From Sphingobium sp. Z007 (lineage in GTDB: Bacteria > Pseudomonadota > Alphaproteobacteria > Sphingomonadales > Sphingomonadaceae), in contig NZ_FBXK01000005.1 in the NCBI RefSeq assembly GCF_900013425.1, positions 1,488,001 to 1,552,000 on the forward strand: a DNA stretch of 64,000 nt, read 5' to 3'. How positions within the stretch are numbered: the stretch's first letter is position 1; each line of letters begins with the position of its first letter. A model generated the notes under the pieces. That model saw nothing but the letters and a program-made list of their open reading frames with translations, was not told the DNA's origin and did not search any database. Below are positions 40,568 to 50,825 of this stretch, piece by piece. The position numbers and the translations under genes were made by a program.

Positions 40568-40777
40568 TCATCCCTTACCACCGAAATTCCACCAGTCTGT
40601 ATTGGCCCTGTGGTGCATCGGGCCGCCGCCCTTCGGCTTATCCCTTTTCCGCGCCTTCGCATCCGCGCGGGACTGGTGAAAGAAAGTTGCTACCAACTGC
40701 TCATTCGCGCGTCGGCGCTCGTCATCGCTATCCATCCCCTTTGTTCGCGCTTCGTTCGCGATTCGGTCAAGGGCCAT
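40568..40777 (-). CDS. small charged hypothetical protein
   Basis: 69 residues, N-terminal half a charged helix (NEARTKGMDSDDERRRANEQ), then a basic segment (SRADAKARKRDKPKGG) and a Trp-rich end (NTDWWNFGGKG). No strong ribosome site; the reading is protein-like but the start is uncertain. 40419-40567 holds no clear gene and probably the promoter of the leftward block. Confidence 0.45.
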   Translation of the reverse strand: MALDRIANEARTKGMDSDDERRRANEQLVATFFHQSRADAKARKRDKPKGGGPMHHRANTDWWNFGGKG

Positions 40778-40811
40778 TGCGACCAGCCGAGCGCCGGCCT
40801 ATGTTCTCAAC

Positions 40812-41309
40812 ATGTTCCACGGTTCGACATTCCTGGCCATTGGCGGCGCTGACTATCCGAACCACCGGGGCCGGGAGCGGCGCGCCGAGATCGCGCAATG
40901 TCGGCCGGGCGACCCGCTGACCTTCCGCCGCCTGCGCGGTCCGGCCGGGGGCAAGCGATCGGTTGGCGTCTATTCAGAGCGCGGCGTGCAGCTGGGCTAT
41001 GTCGACCCAGACGACCTGGCCCAGATGCCCGGCCTCGCCTCCATCGGCCGGGCCATTTTCCAGAGCGCTGACACCTGGGGCTGCGTCATCAGGGCCACCG
41101 CCGACGGTTCGACCCCGGTCATGCCGCCGCCCCGCGCCCAGCCAAAACTGATCGTGCCGCCGCGCCCGCCACGCGATGAATACTGCGACATCTTCGCCAA
41201 CAGAAATCAGTCAAAGATCAGTAGGCCTCCCCCCTCGCCTACTGACGTCCGGTCCATTTCTACAAATTCACCTGCCCCGCAGGCGGCCATCCGTGAACAG
41301 AAGGGGTAA
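40812..41309 (+). CDS. HIRAN-like domain protein
   Basis: 165 residues. Residues about 1-95 fit a HIRAN-type beta fold (GADYPNHRGRERRAEIAQCR, GDPLTFRRLRG, VGVYSERGVQLGYVDPDDLA), a module that binds DNA ends or damaged DNA. The C-terminal 70 residues are Pro/Ser-rich and disordered. Faces away from the leftward block and is the last prophage gene before attR. Confidence 0.65.
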   Translation: MFHGSTFLAIGGADYPNHRGRERRAEIAQCRPGDPLTFRRLRGPAGGKRSVGVYSERGVQLGYVDPDDLAQMPGLASIGRAIFQSADTWGCVIRATADGSTPVMPPPRAQPKLIVPPRPPRDEYCDIFANRNQSKISRPPPSPTDVRSISTNSPAPQAAIREQKG

Positions 41310-41343
41310 CATGTAGAAATGGGCGTTGAAAAATAGGAATAAT

Positions 41344-41395
41344 CTACCGACTTTTAATCAGTAGGTCGCTGGTTCGAACCCAGCTGGACTCACCA
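41344..41395 (+). other. attR: 3' fragment of tRNA-Lys
   Basis: Contains an anticodon arm with CTTTTAA loop (anticodon TTT), variable loop AGGTC, a perfect T arm (GCTGG TTCGAAC CCAGC), and the acceptor 3' strand TGGACTC-A-CCA ending at 41395. There is no D arm or matching 5' acceptor strand upstream, so it is only the 3' part. The anticodon stem has one C-A mismatch (29-41), consistent with phage-derived sequence on the left of the crossover. The intact tRNA should be at attL, left of base 1. Confidence 0.8.
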
Positions 41396-43267
41396 TCATC
41401 GTTCCGGTCGCATCAGCGCAACGGAGCGGCCGCCCATTTCGATAGCAGCGTCCGCCACATGAAAGCGGCAGGGTTCCGCATCGCCATTGACGCAGATCGC
41501 AAAGCCACTGGTGCGATAGCGCAGCGTCAGGCGGCGGCGCGCCGGGTCTTCCCACTGGTCCACGGTCAGCGCCTTTCCATCCTCGTCCAACCATTCGACG
41601 TCCACGTCGGACAAGAGCGTGACGCCGCGCAGATCGGGCGTTTCCGCCCGCAGCGCCGCCAGCGCAAAGCTGTGCGCCTCAAGATCGCGGTCGCGTGCCT
41701 CCCAGTCGATCCACCCGATCGCATTGTCCTGTGCATAGGCGTTGTTGTTGCCTTGCTGCGTCCGGCCAAACTCGTCGCCCGCCGTCAGCATGATCGTACC
41801 GCGCGACGCGAAGAGGGTCGATAGCAGCGCCTTGGCGTCGCGGACCCGCGCGGCCTGCACTGCCGGGTCATCGCTCGGCCCCTCAACACCGTTGTTCCAG
41901 CTGAAATTTTCGCCATGACCATCGCGATTCTGTTCGCCATTGGCGTCATTGTGCCGCTGTTCGTACGCGGTCAGGTCGGCCAGGGTGAAGCCGTCATGGG
42001 CGGCCAGAAAGTTGACGCTCCGGGTCACGCCGTCGCCGAAAATATCCGACGATCCGGCCAACCGAGTGGCAAACGCGCCCAGCGTCCCGGCATCGCCACG
42101 CCAGAAGCGGCGCATATCGTCGCGATAGCGGTCGTTCCATTCCAGCCAGCCACCGCCAAAATTACCCAATTGATAGCCGCCCGGCCCGATGTCCCAAGGC
42201 TCGGCGATCATGATGCGGTCGGCCAGCAGCGGATCGACGCGCATATCCTGCAACAATGGCGCGGCCGGATCGAACCCATCCGCCATCCGCCCCAGCGCCG
42301 GGCCAAGGTCGAAGCGGAAACCATCCACGCCCGCCTGCGCCACGAAATGGCGCAGCGAATCGAGGATCAGGCGGCGCGCGACCGGCGCGTTGCAGGCGAT
42401 GCTGTTGCCGGTGCCGGTATCGTTGATAAGGTCTCCATCGGCGTCGTGGCGGAAATAGCCGCGCGCATCCAGCCCGCGCAGCGACAGGGTCGGCCCCTGT
42501 GCGTCGCTTTCGCCGTCATGATTATAGACCATGTCGAGGATGACGCCGATGCCCGCTGCGTGCAGCGTCGCCACGGCGCTACGCAGTTCCGCCATGCCGC
42601 CGGGCGCCAGCCGCGGGTCGATCGCGAAATAGCTGACCGGGTTATAGCCCCAATAGTTGGTGAGGCCGAGCGGCCCCAGATGCCGCTCGTCGATCCAGGC
42701 GTTGATCGGCATCAACTCGATCGCCGACACATGCAGGCTTTGCAGATGCGCGATCACCGCCGGATGGGCGAGCGCGGCGATGGTGCCGCGCTGCGCTTGC
42801 GGGACGTCAGGATGCAGCATCGTGAAACCGCGCACCTGCACTTCGTAGATCAGCCCGCCCGGCGCGAAGCGGGGCGGCTCCGGCGGCAACGGTTCGACGG
42901 CCGCCGCAACGACGCCCTTGGGCATCAGCGGCGCGGTGTCGCGCCCCTGCCCACGCAGGGCGGCCAGCGCCGGATCATAGTGGACCGCCCGGTCGATCGC
43001 CGGGGCATAGGGATCGAGCAGCAGCTTGTCGGGGTCGAACCACAGGCCCGCGTCCGGATCATAGGGGCCATCGGCGCGCAGGCCGTAGCGCGCGCCCGCG
43101 CCGACGCCCGCCGCCTCGACATGCCAACAGCCGTCCGCATCGCGCAGCATCGGCAGGCGGGTTTCGCGATCTTCGCTGTCGAACAGGCAAAGCCATAATT
43201 GGCTCGCATCGGGGGACCAGACGCAAAAGCGCGTGCCGCTTGGCCCCACCAGCACGCCCGGCTTCAC
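41396..43267 (-). CDS. glgX: glycogen debranching enzyme GlgX
   Basis: 623 residues from GTG 43267, which overlaps the glgA stop (GTGA); an upstream in-frame ATG lies within glgA. N-terminal CBM48 region (VLVGPSGTRFCVWSPDASQL), then a GH13 barrel: DGFRFDLGPALG with the nucleophile Asp, IMIAEPWD with the acid Glu, and LAAHDGFTLAD. Hydrolyses alpha-1,6 branches of phosphorylase-limit glycogen. Last gene of the operon; its stop codon (41396-41398) begins at the base after the tRNA CCA, so no terminator lies between. Confidence 0.93.
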   Translation of the reverse strand: MKPGVLVGPSGTRFCVWSPDASQLWLCLFDSEDRETRLPMLRDADGCWHVEAAGVGAGARYGLRADGPYDPDAGLWFDPDKLLLDPYAPAIDRAVHYDPALAALRGQGRDTAPLMPKGVVAAAVEPLPPEPPRFAPGGLIYEVQVRGFTMLHPDVPQAQRGTIAALAHPAVIAHLQSLHVSAIELMPINAWIDERHLGPLGLTNYWGYNPVSYFAIDPRLAPGGMAELRSAVATLHAAGIGVILDMVYNHDGESDAQGPTLSLRGLDARGYFRHDADGDLINDTGTGNSIACNAPVARRLILDSLRHFVAQAGVDGFRFDLGPALGRMADGFDPAAPLLQDMRVDPLLADRIMIAEPWDIGPGGYQLGNFGGGWLEWNDRYRDDMRRFWRGDAGTLGAFATRLAGSSDIFGDGVTRSVNFLAAHDGFTLADLTAYEQRHNDANGEQNRDGHGENFSWNNGVEGPSDDPAVQAARVRDAKALLSTLFASRGTIMLTAGDEFGRTQQGNNNAYAQDNAIGWIDWEARDRDLEAHSFALAALRAETPDLRGVTLLSDVDVEWLDEDGKALTVDQWEDPARRRLTLRYRTSGFAICVNGDAEPCRFHVADAAIEMGGRSVALMRPER

Positions 43268-44712
43268 GCCGCCTCCGCGATCAACGACCGATACAGGTCC
43301 GTATATTTCGTCGCACTGTTGGTCCAGGAAAAGTCGGCGCGCATCCCCGCGCGCTGCATCGCCTGCCACGCCGCCTTGTCGCCATACAGGTCCATCAGCC
43401 GGTTGATCGCGCCATGCAGCGCCAGCGGATCGGACGGCGCAAATACGATGCCCGTCGCCGCGCATGCGCCCACCGCGGCTTCATTGGCGTCGATCACCGT
43501 GTCGGCCAGCCCACCGACCCGCGCCACCACCGGCACGCAACCATAGCGCAGCGCATAAAGCTGGGTCAGGCCGCAGGGTTCGAAGCGCGAGGGGATCAAG
43601 ATGGCGTCGCCGCCCGCCTGCATCAGGTGCGACAGCGGCTCGTCATAGCCGATCTGCACGCCGATCCGCCCGCGATGCCGGTCCGCCGCGCCCAGCAGCG
43701 CGCCTTCCAGCGGGTGATCGCCCGATCCCAGCACGGCCAGCTTACCCCCCAGCGCGACCAGATGCTCGGCCGCGTCGATCATCATGTCCATGCCCTTCTG
43801 CCAGGTCAGGCGACTGACGATGATGCAGATCGGCGCAGCGTCATGATCCAGCCCGAAGCGCCGTTCGAGCGCGCGCCGGTTCGCCGCCCGCCCGGCCAGC
43901 GCCTTCATGCTGTAGGGCTTGGCGATCAGGACGTCGGTCGCCGGGTTCCAGATGTCGGTATCGACGCCGTTCAAGATACCGTGCAGCCGATCGACCCGGC
44001 CATTGATCAATCCGTCCAGCCCCATGCCATGGACCGGCGAGCGGATTTCCTGTGCATAGCTGGGGCTGACCGTGGTGATGGCATCGGCCGAAACCAGGCC
44101 TGCCTTCAGATAGCCGGTGCCGCCATAATATTCGACGCCGTCCACGCCCCAGGCTTCGGGCGGCAGGCCAAGGTCGGGAAAGATGCCCGCGCTATACCGG
44201 CCTTGGAAAGCGAGATTGTGTATCGTCACGACCTTGGGCACCGCCGCCGCCGGGCCGAAACGCATATAGGCGGCGGTCATCGCCGCTTGCCAGTCATGGA
44301 CATGGACGATGTCGGGCCGCCAGCCCTTCACTCCGTCCGCGGCGATATCCGCCCCTGCGCGCGACAGCGCGGCGAAGCGTCGCCAATTATCGCTCCAGTC
44401 ATTACCGCCATGATCGCCATAGGGGCCGCCTTCCCGCGCGAAAAAGTCCGGCGCGTCGAGAACGAGCAGGTCCAGCCCATCGACCGTAGCGGCCAGCACG
44501 CCGGCGCTCGCGCCAAACAGATGATCGTAGCGGCGCACCGCCTTCGCCTTGCCCAGCCGGGCGATGACGGCGGGATAGCCGGGGATCAGCGTGCGCACCT
44601 GCACCCCCTGTCCGGCCAGCGCGCCGGGCAGCGCGCCCGCAACATCGGCCAGCCCCCCGGTCTTTATCAGCGGATAGATTTCGGACGCGACCGACAGCAG
44701 CTTGATCGTCAT
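43264..44712 (-). CDS. glgA: glycogen synthase GlgA
   Basis: 482 residues from ATG 44712, eight bases after the glgC stop. GT5 family: N-terminal MTIKLLSVASEIYPLIKTGG has the KTGGL ADP-glucose loop; HVHDWQAAMTAAYM (about 145) and the C-terminal GT-B motif with SRFEPCGLTQLYALRYG (about 375-391). Transfers glucose from ADP-glucose to the growing alpha-1,4 chain. Works directly with GlgC upstream. Confidence 0.94.
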   Translation of the reverse strand: MTIKLLSVASEIYPLIKTGGLADVAGALPGALAGQGVQVRTLIPGYPAVIARLGKAKAVRRYDHLFGASAGVLAATVDGLDLLVLDAPDFFAREGGPYGDHGGNDWSDNWRRFAALSRAGADIAADGVKGWRPDIVHVHDWQAAMTAAYMRFGPAAAVPKVVTIHNLAFQGRYSAGIFPDLGLPPEAWGVDGVEYYGGTGYLKAGLVSADAITTVSPSYAQEIRSPVHGMGLDGLINGRVDRLHGILNGVDTDIWNPATDVLIAKPYSMKALAGRAANRRALERRFGLDHDAAPICIIVSRLTWQKGMDMMIDAAEHLVALGGKLAVLGSGDHPLEGALLGAADRHRGRIGVQIGYDEPLSHLMQAGGDAILIPSRFEPCGLTQLYALRYGCVPVVARVGGLADTVIDANEAAVGACAATGIVFAPSDPLALHGAINRLMDLYGDKAAWQAMQRAGMRADFSWTNSATKYTDLYRSLIAEAA

Positions 44713-44720
44713 GGCGCGGG

Positions 44721-45980
44721 TCAGGCCACCAGCCGGTCGATCATCGGCTGCGTCACCAGGCATATGCCGCTGTCGGTGCGGCGGAAACGCTGCGTATCGT
44801 CTTCGGGATGTTCGCCGATGATAAGGCCCGGCGGGATGATGATCCCAGAATCCAGCACGCATTTATGCAGCCGCGCCCCGCGCCCGATCTCGCAATCGGG
44901 CATGATGACGCTGTCCGTCACCGACGAGAAGCTGTGGGTGCGCACGCCCGAAAAGAGCAGGCTGCGATGGAGCGAGGAGCCGGACACGATGCACCCGCCC
45001 GCCACGAGCGAGGATGTGGCCGAACCGCGCCGCCCGTCCTCGTCATGCACGAACTTGGCGGGCGGAGTGACTTCCGAATAGGTCCAGAGCGGCCAGCTGC
45101 GGTCATAGAGGTCAAGCGAGGGCACGACGTCGGTCAGGTCGATGCTGGCCTGCCAATAGGCGTCGATCGTGCCGACATCGCGCCAATAAGGCTCCAGCTC
45201 GCTTTCGGCGCGCACGCAACTGCTGGAGAAGCGATGTGCGACGGCTTTGCCGTGCTTGACGATATAGGGGATGATGTCGCCGCCGAAATCGCGCTTGCTG
45301 GTGGGATCGTCGGCGTCGCGGCGCAATTGTTCGATCAGGAATTTGGTCTGGAAGACGTAGATGCCCATCGACGCCAGCGCCATGTCGGGCTGGCCGGGGA
45401 TGCCCGGCGGGTCTTTGGGCTTTTCGATGAAGGCGGTGATGACGTCCTGCTCATCGACATGCATGACGCCAAAGCCGACCGCCTCCATTCGCGGCACCTC
45501 CAGGCAACCGACGGTGACGTCAGCGCCGCTGTCGACATGCTGTTGCAGCATCAGCTCATAGTCCATTTTATAGACATGATCGCCCGCCAGCAGCACCATA
45601 TATTCGGGCGCATAGCTTTCGATGATGTCGATATTCTGGAACACGGCGTCGGCTGTGCCTTCATACCATTGGCTTTCCGATACGCGCTGGCTGGCTGGCA
45701 AAATGTCGAAACTTTCGTTGCGTTCGGGGCGCAGAAAATTCCAGCCGCGCTGCAAATGCCGGATCAGCGAATGGGCCTTATATTGCGTCGCCACCCCAAT
45801 GCGACGGATGCCGCTGTTCAGCGCATTGGACAGAGCGAAGTCGATGATCCGCGCCTTGCCGCCGAAATGGACGGCGGGCTTGGCGCGCTTGTCGGTCAGT
45901 TCGGCCAGCCGACTGCCGCGGCCGCCGGCCAGCACATAGGCCATGGCGTCACGCGCGATCGGCTGATGTCTCGTCTGCAT
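44721..45980 (-). CDS. glgC: glucose-1-phosphate adenylyltransferase GlgC
   Basis: 419 residues from ATG 45980, preceded by AAGGAGAGG; an ATG 12 codons upstream is less well placed. Pyrophosphorylase loop [20 protein letters not shown] (about 13-32), [20 protein letters not shown] (31-50), [10 protein letters not shown] (about 193) and a C-terminal beta-helix. Makes ADP-glucose, the committed step of glycogen synthesis, usually under allosteric control by sugar phosphates. Confidence 0.95.
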   Translation of the reverse strand: MQTRHQPIARDAMAYVLAGGRGSRLAELTDKRAKPAVHFGGKARIIDFALSNALNSGIRRIGVATQYKAHSLIRHLQRGWNFLRPERNESFDILPASQRVSESQWYEGTADAVFQNIDIIESYAPEYMVLLAGDHVYKMDYELMLQQHVDSGADVTVGCLEVPRMEAVGFGVMHVDEQDVITAFIEKPKDPPGIPGQPDMALASMGIYVFQTKFLIEQLRRDADDPTSKRDFGGDIIPYIVKHGKAVAHRFSSSCVRAESELEPYWRDVGTIDAYWQASIDLTDVVPSLDLYDRSWPLWTYSEVTPPAKFVHDEDGRRGSATSSLVAGGCIVSGSSLHRSLLFSGVRTHSFSSVTDSVIMPDCEIGRGARLHKCVLDSGIIIPPGLIIGEHPEDDTQRFRRTDSGICLVTQPMIDRLVA

Positions 45981-46029
45981 TAAGCCTCTCCTTGCGTTGC
46001 CCGCGACTGCCTGCACGCGCCGTCGGTGT

Positions 46030-48192
46030 TCAATAATCCAGTTCCAGCATCAAGGTTGCAAAGGGCGGGATGGTGATGTTGGCCCAACCTTCCTCGTCCG
46101 CCTGCACCTGTCCCATATTGCCCGCGCCGCCGCCGCCATAATCGGCCGCGTCGCTGTTCAATATCTCGCGCCAGCGCCCGCCCGATGGCAGCCGCATACG
46201 GTAACCGTGCCGCAGCATCGGGGTAAAATGACTGATGATGACGATCGGGCGAACGCCCGGCGCGCGCCGTTGCCAAGCGAAGATGGAATCTGCCGCGCCA
46301 TCGACCAGCACCCATTCGAACCCTTCCGGCTCGCAATCGCGCTCATGCAGCGCCGGGCGGGACCGGTAGAGGTGGTTGAGATCGGCGATGAGCTTCTGTA
46401 TGCCCAGATGCGGCGCATGGTCGAGCAGATCCCAGTCGAGCGCGCGCTCTTCGCTCCATTCGCCGCGCTGAGCAAATTCCTGCCCCATGAACAGCAGCTT
46501 CTTGCCCGGATAGCCCCACATGAAGCCATAATAGGCGCGCAGCGTCGCGAATTTCTGGGCATCGTCGCCCGGCATCTTGTGCAGCAGCGACGCCTTGCCA
46601 TGCACCACCTCGTCATGGCTGATCGCCAGCACGAAATTTTCGGTGAAGGCGTAGAGCAGGCCGAAGGTGATGTCGTCATGATGATGGGCGCGATGCACCG
46701 GGTCGCGCTGGAGATAGCGCAGCGTGTCGTGCATGAAGCCCATATTCCACTTGAACCCGAAGCCGAGGCCGCCGGTGTGGACGGGTTTCGACACGCCCGG
46801 CCAACTGGTCGATTCCTCCGCGATGGTCATGACGCCGGGATGCGCGCCATACAGCGCCTTGTTCATCTGTTGGAGGAAGGCGACCGCCTCCACATTTTCC
46901 CGGCCGCCATGGTCGTTGGGCACCCATTCGCCGGGCTGGCGCGAATAATCGAGATAAAGCATCGAAGCGACGGCATCGACGCGCAGCCCGTCAACATGAT
47001 AGCGCTCGGCCCAGAACAGAGCATTGTTGACCAGAAATTGCGACACTTCGCGCCGCCCGAAATTATAGATGGCGGTGTTCCAGTCAGGGTGGAAGCCCTT
47101 GCGCGGGTCGGCATGTTCGTAGAGCGCCGTGCCATCGAAATGCGCCAGCCCATGCTCGTCGGTGGGGAAATGCGCCGGCACCCAGTCTAGGATCACGCCG
47201 ACCCCGGCCCGGTGCGCGCCATCGACGAAGCGCGCGAACCCGGCCGGATCGCCGAGCCGCGCGGTCGGCGCATAGAGGCCCAACGTCTGGTAACCCCAGC
47301 TGGGATCATAGGGATATTCGCTGATCGGCAGGAATTCGATATGGGTAAAGCCCATGCCGACGACATAGGGGATCAGGCGATTGGCCAGTTCGTCCCAGCT
47401 GAGAAATTCGCCCTGATCGTCCAGCTGCCACGACCCAGCATGGACTTCGTAGATCGACACTGGCTGGCGGCGCGCGTCGGTGGTGCGCCAATAGTCGCGA
47501 TGCCGGTCGTCGCCCCATTTGTGATCCAGCGGCGCGGCGACGATCGATGCGGTGGAGGGCCGCAATTCGCTTTGGAAGGCATAGGGATCGGCCTTGAGTG
47601 GCAGGCGCACACCGTCCGCGCCGATGATCTCGAACTTGTACGCGCTGCCCGCCCCGACTTCGGGCAGGAAAATTTCCCATAGACCCGCATCGGCGCGCCG
47701 ACGCATCAGCCCGCGCCGCCCATCCCAGCGGTTGAAATCGCCTACCACCGACACGCGTCGCGCATTGGGTGCCCAGACCGCGAAATGCGTGCCCCCCACA
47801 CCTTCATGGGTCATGACATGGGCGCCCAGCTTATCGAACAGGCGGCCGTGCGATCCTTCCGCCAGATAATGATCGTCCATCGGCCCCAGCACCGGACCGA
47901 AGCCATAGGGATCGATCATCGCATAGCTGCCGCCGTCGCCGAAGGTGACGAGATAGCGCAGCGGCTGACGCTTGCGGATCGCGACCGGGCCGAGGAACAG
48001 CCCGTCGCCATGGACCTGCGCGAGATCGCCGACAGCCTTGCCGTCCAGCGTCTGCGCCGTCACGCTGACCGCTTCGGGCATGAACAGGCAGGCGGTGAAC
48101 GCCTTTCCGGCCGGATGCACGCCAAGCGTGGCGAAGGGATCGTCGTCAAGGCCCGTGACCAGCCGGTCGATCTGTTCCGGCGTCAAGGCCAC
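46030..48192 (-). CDS. glgB: 1,4-alpha-glucan branching enzyme GlgB
   Basis: 720 residues, close to the E. coli length. Two N-terminal beta domains (second CBM48-like: [20 protein letters not shown]), then GH13 barrel: [32 protein letters not shown] with the nucleophile Asp, [13 protein letters not shown] with the acid Glu, and [10 protein letters not shown]. Creates alpha-1,6 branches. 18 bases after glgP and 49 before glgC. Confidence 0.95.
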   Translation of the reverse strand: MALTPEQIDRLVTGLDDDPFATLGVHPAGKAFTACLFMPEAVSVTAQTLDGKAVGDLAQVHGDGLFLGPVAIRKRQPLRYLVTFGDGGSYAMIDPYGFGPVLGPMDDHYLAEGSHGRLFDKLGAHVMTHEGVGGTHFAVWAPNARRVSVVGDFNRWDGRRGLMRRRADAGLWEIFLPEVGAGSAYKFEIIGADGVRLPLKADPYAFQSELRPSTASIVAAPLDHKWGDDRHRDYWRTTDARRQPVSIYEVHAGSWQLDDQGEFLSWDELANRLIPYVVGMGFTHIEFLPISEYPYDPSWGYQTLGLYAPTARLGDPAGFARFVDGAHRAGVGVILDWVPAHFPTDEHGLAHFDGTALYEHADPRKGFHPDWNTAIYNFGRREVSQFLVNNALFWAERYHVDGLRVDAVASMLYLDYSRQPGEWVPNDHGGRENVEAVAFLQQMNKALYGAHPGVMTIAEESTSWPGVSKPVHTGGLGFGFKWNMGFMHDTLRYLQRDPVHRAHHHDDITFGLLYAFTENFVLAISHDEVVHGKASLLHKMPGDDAQKFATLRAYYGFMWGYPGKKLLFMGQEFAQRGEWSEERALDWDLLDHAPHLGIQKLIADLNHLYRSRPALHERDCEPEGFEWVLVDGAADSIFAWQRRAPGVRPIVIISHFTPMLRHGYRMRLPSGGRWREILNSDAADYGGGGAGNMGQVQADEEGWANITIPPFATLMLELDY

Positions 48193-48210
48193 CCTATCTC
48201 TCGCTCACGC

Positions 48211-50697
48211 TCATGGCGCGATCTTCCAGATGTCGGCCGCATATTCGCGGATCGTGCGGTCGGACGAGAACCATCCCATGCGCGCGACATTGTGGATCGC
48301 CTTCTTCGCCCAGAGCGACTGGTCCATCCACAGCGCATCCACCTGCCGCTGGGCCGCTGAATAACTGTCGAAGTCGGCGGCGACCATGAACCAGTCATGG
48401 TCGTAAATGCCCTGCACCAGCCCCTTGTACCGGTCCGGGTCGTCGGGCGAAAAGACGCCGCTGGCGATCGCATCAAGCGCCTGGCCCAGTTCGCGGCTTT
48501 GGCCGATCACCTGCTTGGGATCATAGCCGCTGGCGCGCTGCTCATTCACTTCCTGCGCGGTCAGGCCGAAGATGATGATATTATCCGCGCCCACATGATC
48601 GCGCATTTCGACATTGGCGCCGTCCAGCGTGCCGATGGTCAGCGCGCCATTGACTGCGAACTTCATGTTGCCGGTGCCGGACGCTTCCATGCCCGCAGTC
48701 GAAATCTGTTCGGAAAGGTCGGCGGCGGGGATCATCACCTCCGCCATTGAGACATTGTAATTGGGGACGAACTGCAACTTGAGCAGCCCCTGCACCGCCG
48801 GGTCGTGATTGACCGCGCGGGCGACGTCGCCGGCCAGTTTGATAATCAGTTTTGCATTGTGATAGCTCGACGCCGCCTTGCCGCCGAACAGCTTGACGCG
48901 GGGCACCCAGTTCTTTTCCGGGTGCGACCGGATTTGATCATAGAGCGACACCGCCTCCACGATGTTCAGCAACTGCCGCTTATATTCGTGGATGCGCTTG
49001 ATCTGGATATCGAACAAAGCGGCGGGATCGATCCGCGCATTGAACCGCTTGCGCAGCAGGTCGGACAGGGCGGCTTTATTGGCGCGCTTCACCGCGACGA
49101 ACTTTTCCTGAAACGCGCTGTCGTCGGCAAAGGCGTCCAGGTCGCGCAACGCTTGCGGATCGTCCAAGAAGCGGTCACCGATAGCCTCGCGGATGAGGCC
49201 GGTCAGGCCCGGATTGCACTGCATCAGCCAGCGGCGGAAGGTGACGCCGTTGGTCTTGTTGTTGATCCGCGTCGGATAGAGCGTGTGCAGGTCGGCGAAG
49301 ACCGTGACTTTCATCAAATCGGTATGCAGCGCCGATACGCCATTGACGCTGTGCGACCCGGCAAAGGCGAGGTTGCCCATGCGCACGCGCCGGTCGCCGC
49401 CCTCGTCGATCAACGATATCGTGCCGATCGCGTCGTCCGTGAACTGGGCCGACCCGTCTTCCTTTTTAAGACGGCGCGCTTCGCCCAGCAATTTGCTGTT
49501 GATCGCATAGACGATCTGCATGTGACGGGGCAGCAGCCGTTCGAACAGCGGCACCGGCCAGCTTTCCAGCGCTTCGGGCAGCAACGTATGGTTGGTGTAG
49601 CTGAAGGTGCGCCGGGTAACCTCCCACGCCTCGGCAAAATCGACGCCATGATCGTCCAGCAGGATGCGCATCAATTCCGCCACCGCTACCGCGGGATGGG
49701 TGTCGTTGAGCTGGATCGCCGCCTTGTCCGGCAGCGTCAGGATGCTGCCGAAATATTGGATGTGCCGCCGGACGATGTCCTGGAGCGAGGCGGAGGAGAA
49801 GAAATATTCCTGCCGCAGCCGCAATTCCTGGCCCGCAGGCGAAGAGTCGGCGGGATAGAGGACGCGGGTCAGCGATTCCGCCCGGTTGCTTTCGGCCAGC
49901 GCGCCCAGATGGTCGCCGGCATTGAACTTGTCGAGCAGGATGGGATCGATCGGCTGCGCTTCCCACAGGCGCAGCGTATTGACCCGCTTGCCGCGCCAGC
50001 CCGCGATCGGCGTGTCATAGGGAGTGGCAATCACCCGCTCGGCCGGCCGCCAGCGCATCTGGTGCGGTCCGGCTTCCTCCCCCTCGGCCGGATCGACCCG
50101 TCCGCCAAAGCCGATCTCATAGCTCGCCTCGCGCCGTTCGAACTCCCAGGGGTTGCCGTGCGCCAGCCAGTTTTCGGGCAGTTCCACCTGCCAGCCGTCG
50201 CTGATCTCCTGCCGGAACATGCCGTTCACATAGCGGATGCCATAGCCATAGGCCGGCACATCCACCGTCGCCATGCTTTCCATGAAGCAGGCCGCCAGCC
50301 GTCCCAGGCCGCCATTGCCCAGCGCCGCATCCGGTTCCAGCGCGGCGATGATGTCGATGTCGACCCCCAGCGAGGCGAGCGCCAGCTGCAATTCGTCCAG
50401 CATTTCCATGTTGGATGCAGCATCGCGCATCAGCCGGCCGATCAGGAATTCCAGGGACAGATAATAGACCCGCCGCCCTTCTTCCTCATAGGTTTTCTGG
50501 GTGGAAGTGATCCAGGCGTCGATCACCCGGTCGCGGATCGCCAGAATGACCGCGTGGAGCCAGTCATGCGGCTTGGCCGCCGCCGCATTCTTGCCGATGC
50601 GATAGGTCAGCCGCTCGACAATCTCATGGGCCAGGACTTCCGGGTCCACCTGCCGCGGCGCGGGTATGGGAAGTTTGGTCTGGCCCTTAAGATTCAC
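48211..50697 (-). CDS. glgP: glycogen phosphorylase
   Basis: 828 residues. GT35 family; DAALGNGGLGRLAACFMES near residue 123, and the pyridoxal-phosphate lysine in MEASGTGNMKFAVNGALTIG near 660. Releases glucose-1-phosphate from glycogen ends. First gene of the leftward operon glgP-B-C-A-X, which therefore pairs synthesis with breakdown under one promoter, presumably in 50698-50825 upstream. Confidence 0.95.
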   Translation of the reverse strand: MNLKGQTKLPIPAPRQVDPEVLAHEIVERLTYRIGKNAAAAKPHDWLHAVILAIRDRVIDAWITSTQKTYEEEGRRVYYLSLEFLIGRLMRDAASNMEMLDELQLALASLGVDIDIIAALEPDAALGNGGLGRLAACFMESMATVDVPAYGYGIRYVNGMFRQEISDGWQVELPENWLAHGNPWEFERREASYEIGFGGRVDPAEGEEAGPHQMRWRPAERVIATPYDTPIAGWRGKRVNTLRLWEAQPIDPILLDKFNAGDHLGALAESNRAESLTRVLYPADSSPAGQELRLRQEYFFSSASLQDIVRRHIQYFGSILTLPDKAAIQLNDTHPAVAVAELMRILLDDHGVDFAEAWEVTRRTFSYTNHTLLPEALESWPVPLFERLLPRHMQIVYAINSKLLGEARRLKKEDGSAQFTDDAIGTISLIDEGGDRRVRMGNLAFAGSHSVNGVSALHTDLMKVTVFADLHTLYPTRINNKTNGVTFRRWLMQCNPGLTGLIREAIGDRFLDDPQALRDLDAFADDSAFQEKFVAVKRANKAALSDLLRKRFNARIDPAALFDIQIKRIHEYKRQLLNIVEAVSLYDQIRSHPEKNWVPRVKLFGGKAASSYHNAKLIIKLAGDVARAVNHDPAVQGLLKLQFVPNYNVSMAEVMIPAADLSEQISTAGMEASGTGNMKFAVNGALTIGTLDGANVEMRDHVGADNIIIFGLTAQEVNEQRASGYDPKQVIGQSRELGQALDAIASGVFSPDDPDRYKGLVQGIYDHDWFMVAADFDSYSAAQRQVDALWMDQSLWAKKAIHNVARMGWFSSDRTIREYAADIWKIAP

Positions 50698-50787
50698 AGG
50701 CGCGGTTCCCTTCGCTGAGTCGAGTATGATGATGACACAGCCCCCCGCGCCACGCCATGCACATTTTTGCAGCGCAGCAAGAAATAT

Positions 50788-50803
50788 CGGCTGATTTCAG
50801 CCG
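50788..50803 (-). terminator. hairpin downstream of the serine hydrolase
   Basis: CGGCTGA TT TCAGCCG, seven perfect pairs with a two-base loop, 23 bases after the serine hydrolase stop on the minus strand, followed there by ATATTTCTT. A modest terminator separating this gene from glgP. The rest of 50698-50825 holds no gene. Confidence 0.45.
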
Positions 50804-50825
50804 TTTCGAACGGAACCTTACGCTG

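Larger units (their letters stand above)
1..41395. mobile_element. siphovirus-type prophage, integrated in tRNA-Lys
   Basis: A continuous phage genome: tyrosine integrase and excisionase-like gene at the left end, divergent early operons around a repressor, replication-type genes, then terminase, portal, capsid, tail, lysis and fibre genes in canonical order. All structural modules expected of a long-tailed phage are present and open, so it may be inducible; this is inference. The right boundary is set by a tRNA-Lys 3' fragment at 41344-41395. The left boundary lies just outside the window, because the integrase stop codon occupies bases 1-3. A serine recombinase near the right end may mark a secondary insertion. 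Confidence 0.93.

Noticed and set aside
41344..41395. Complete tRNA gene
   Set aside because: No 5' acceptor strand or D arm precedes the anticodon arm.
43240..45081. 613-codon plus-strand frame opposite glgA and glgC
   Set aside because: Crosses two well-identified genes on the other strand, rich in Arg/His/Gln as expected for an antisense frame.
48805..50718. 637-codon plus-strand frame opposite glgP
   Set aside because: Pure antisense of glycogen phosphorylase; no domain or ribosome site.
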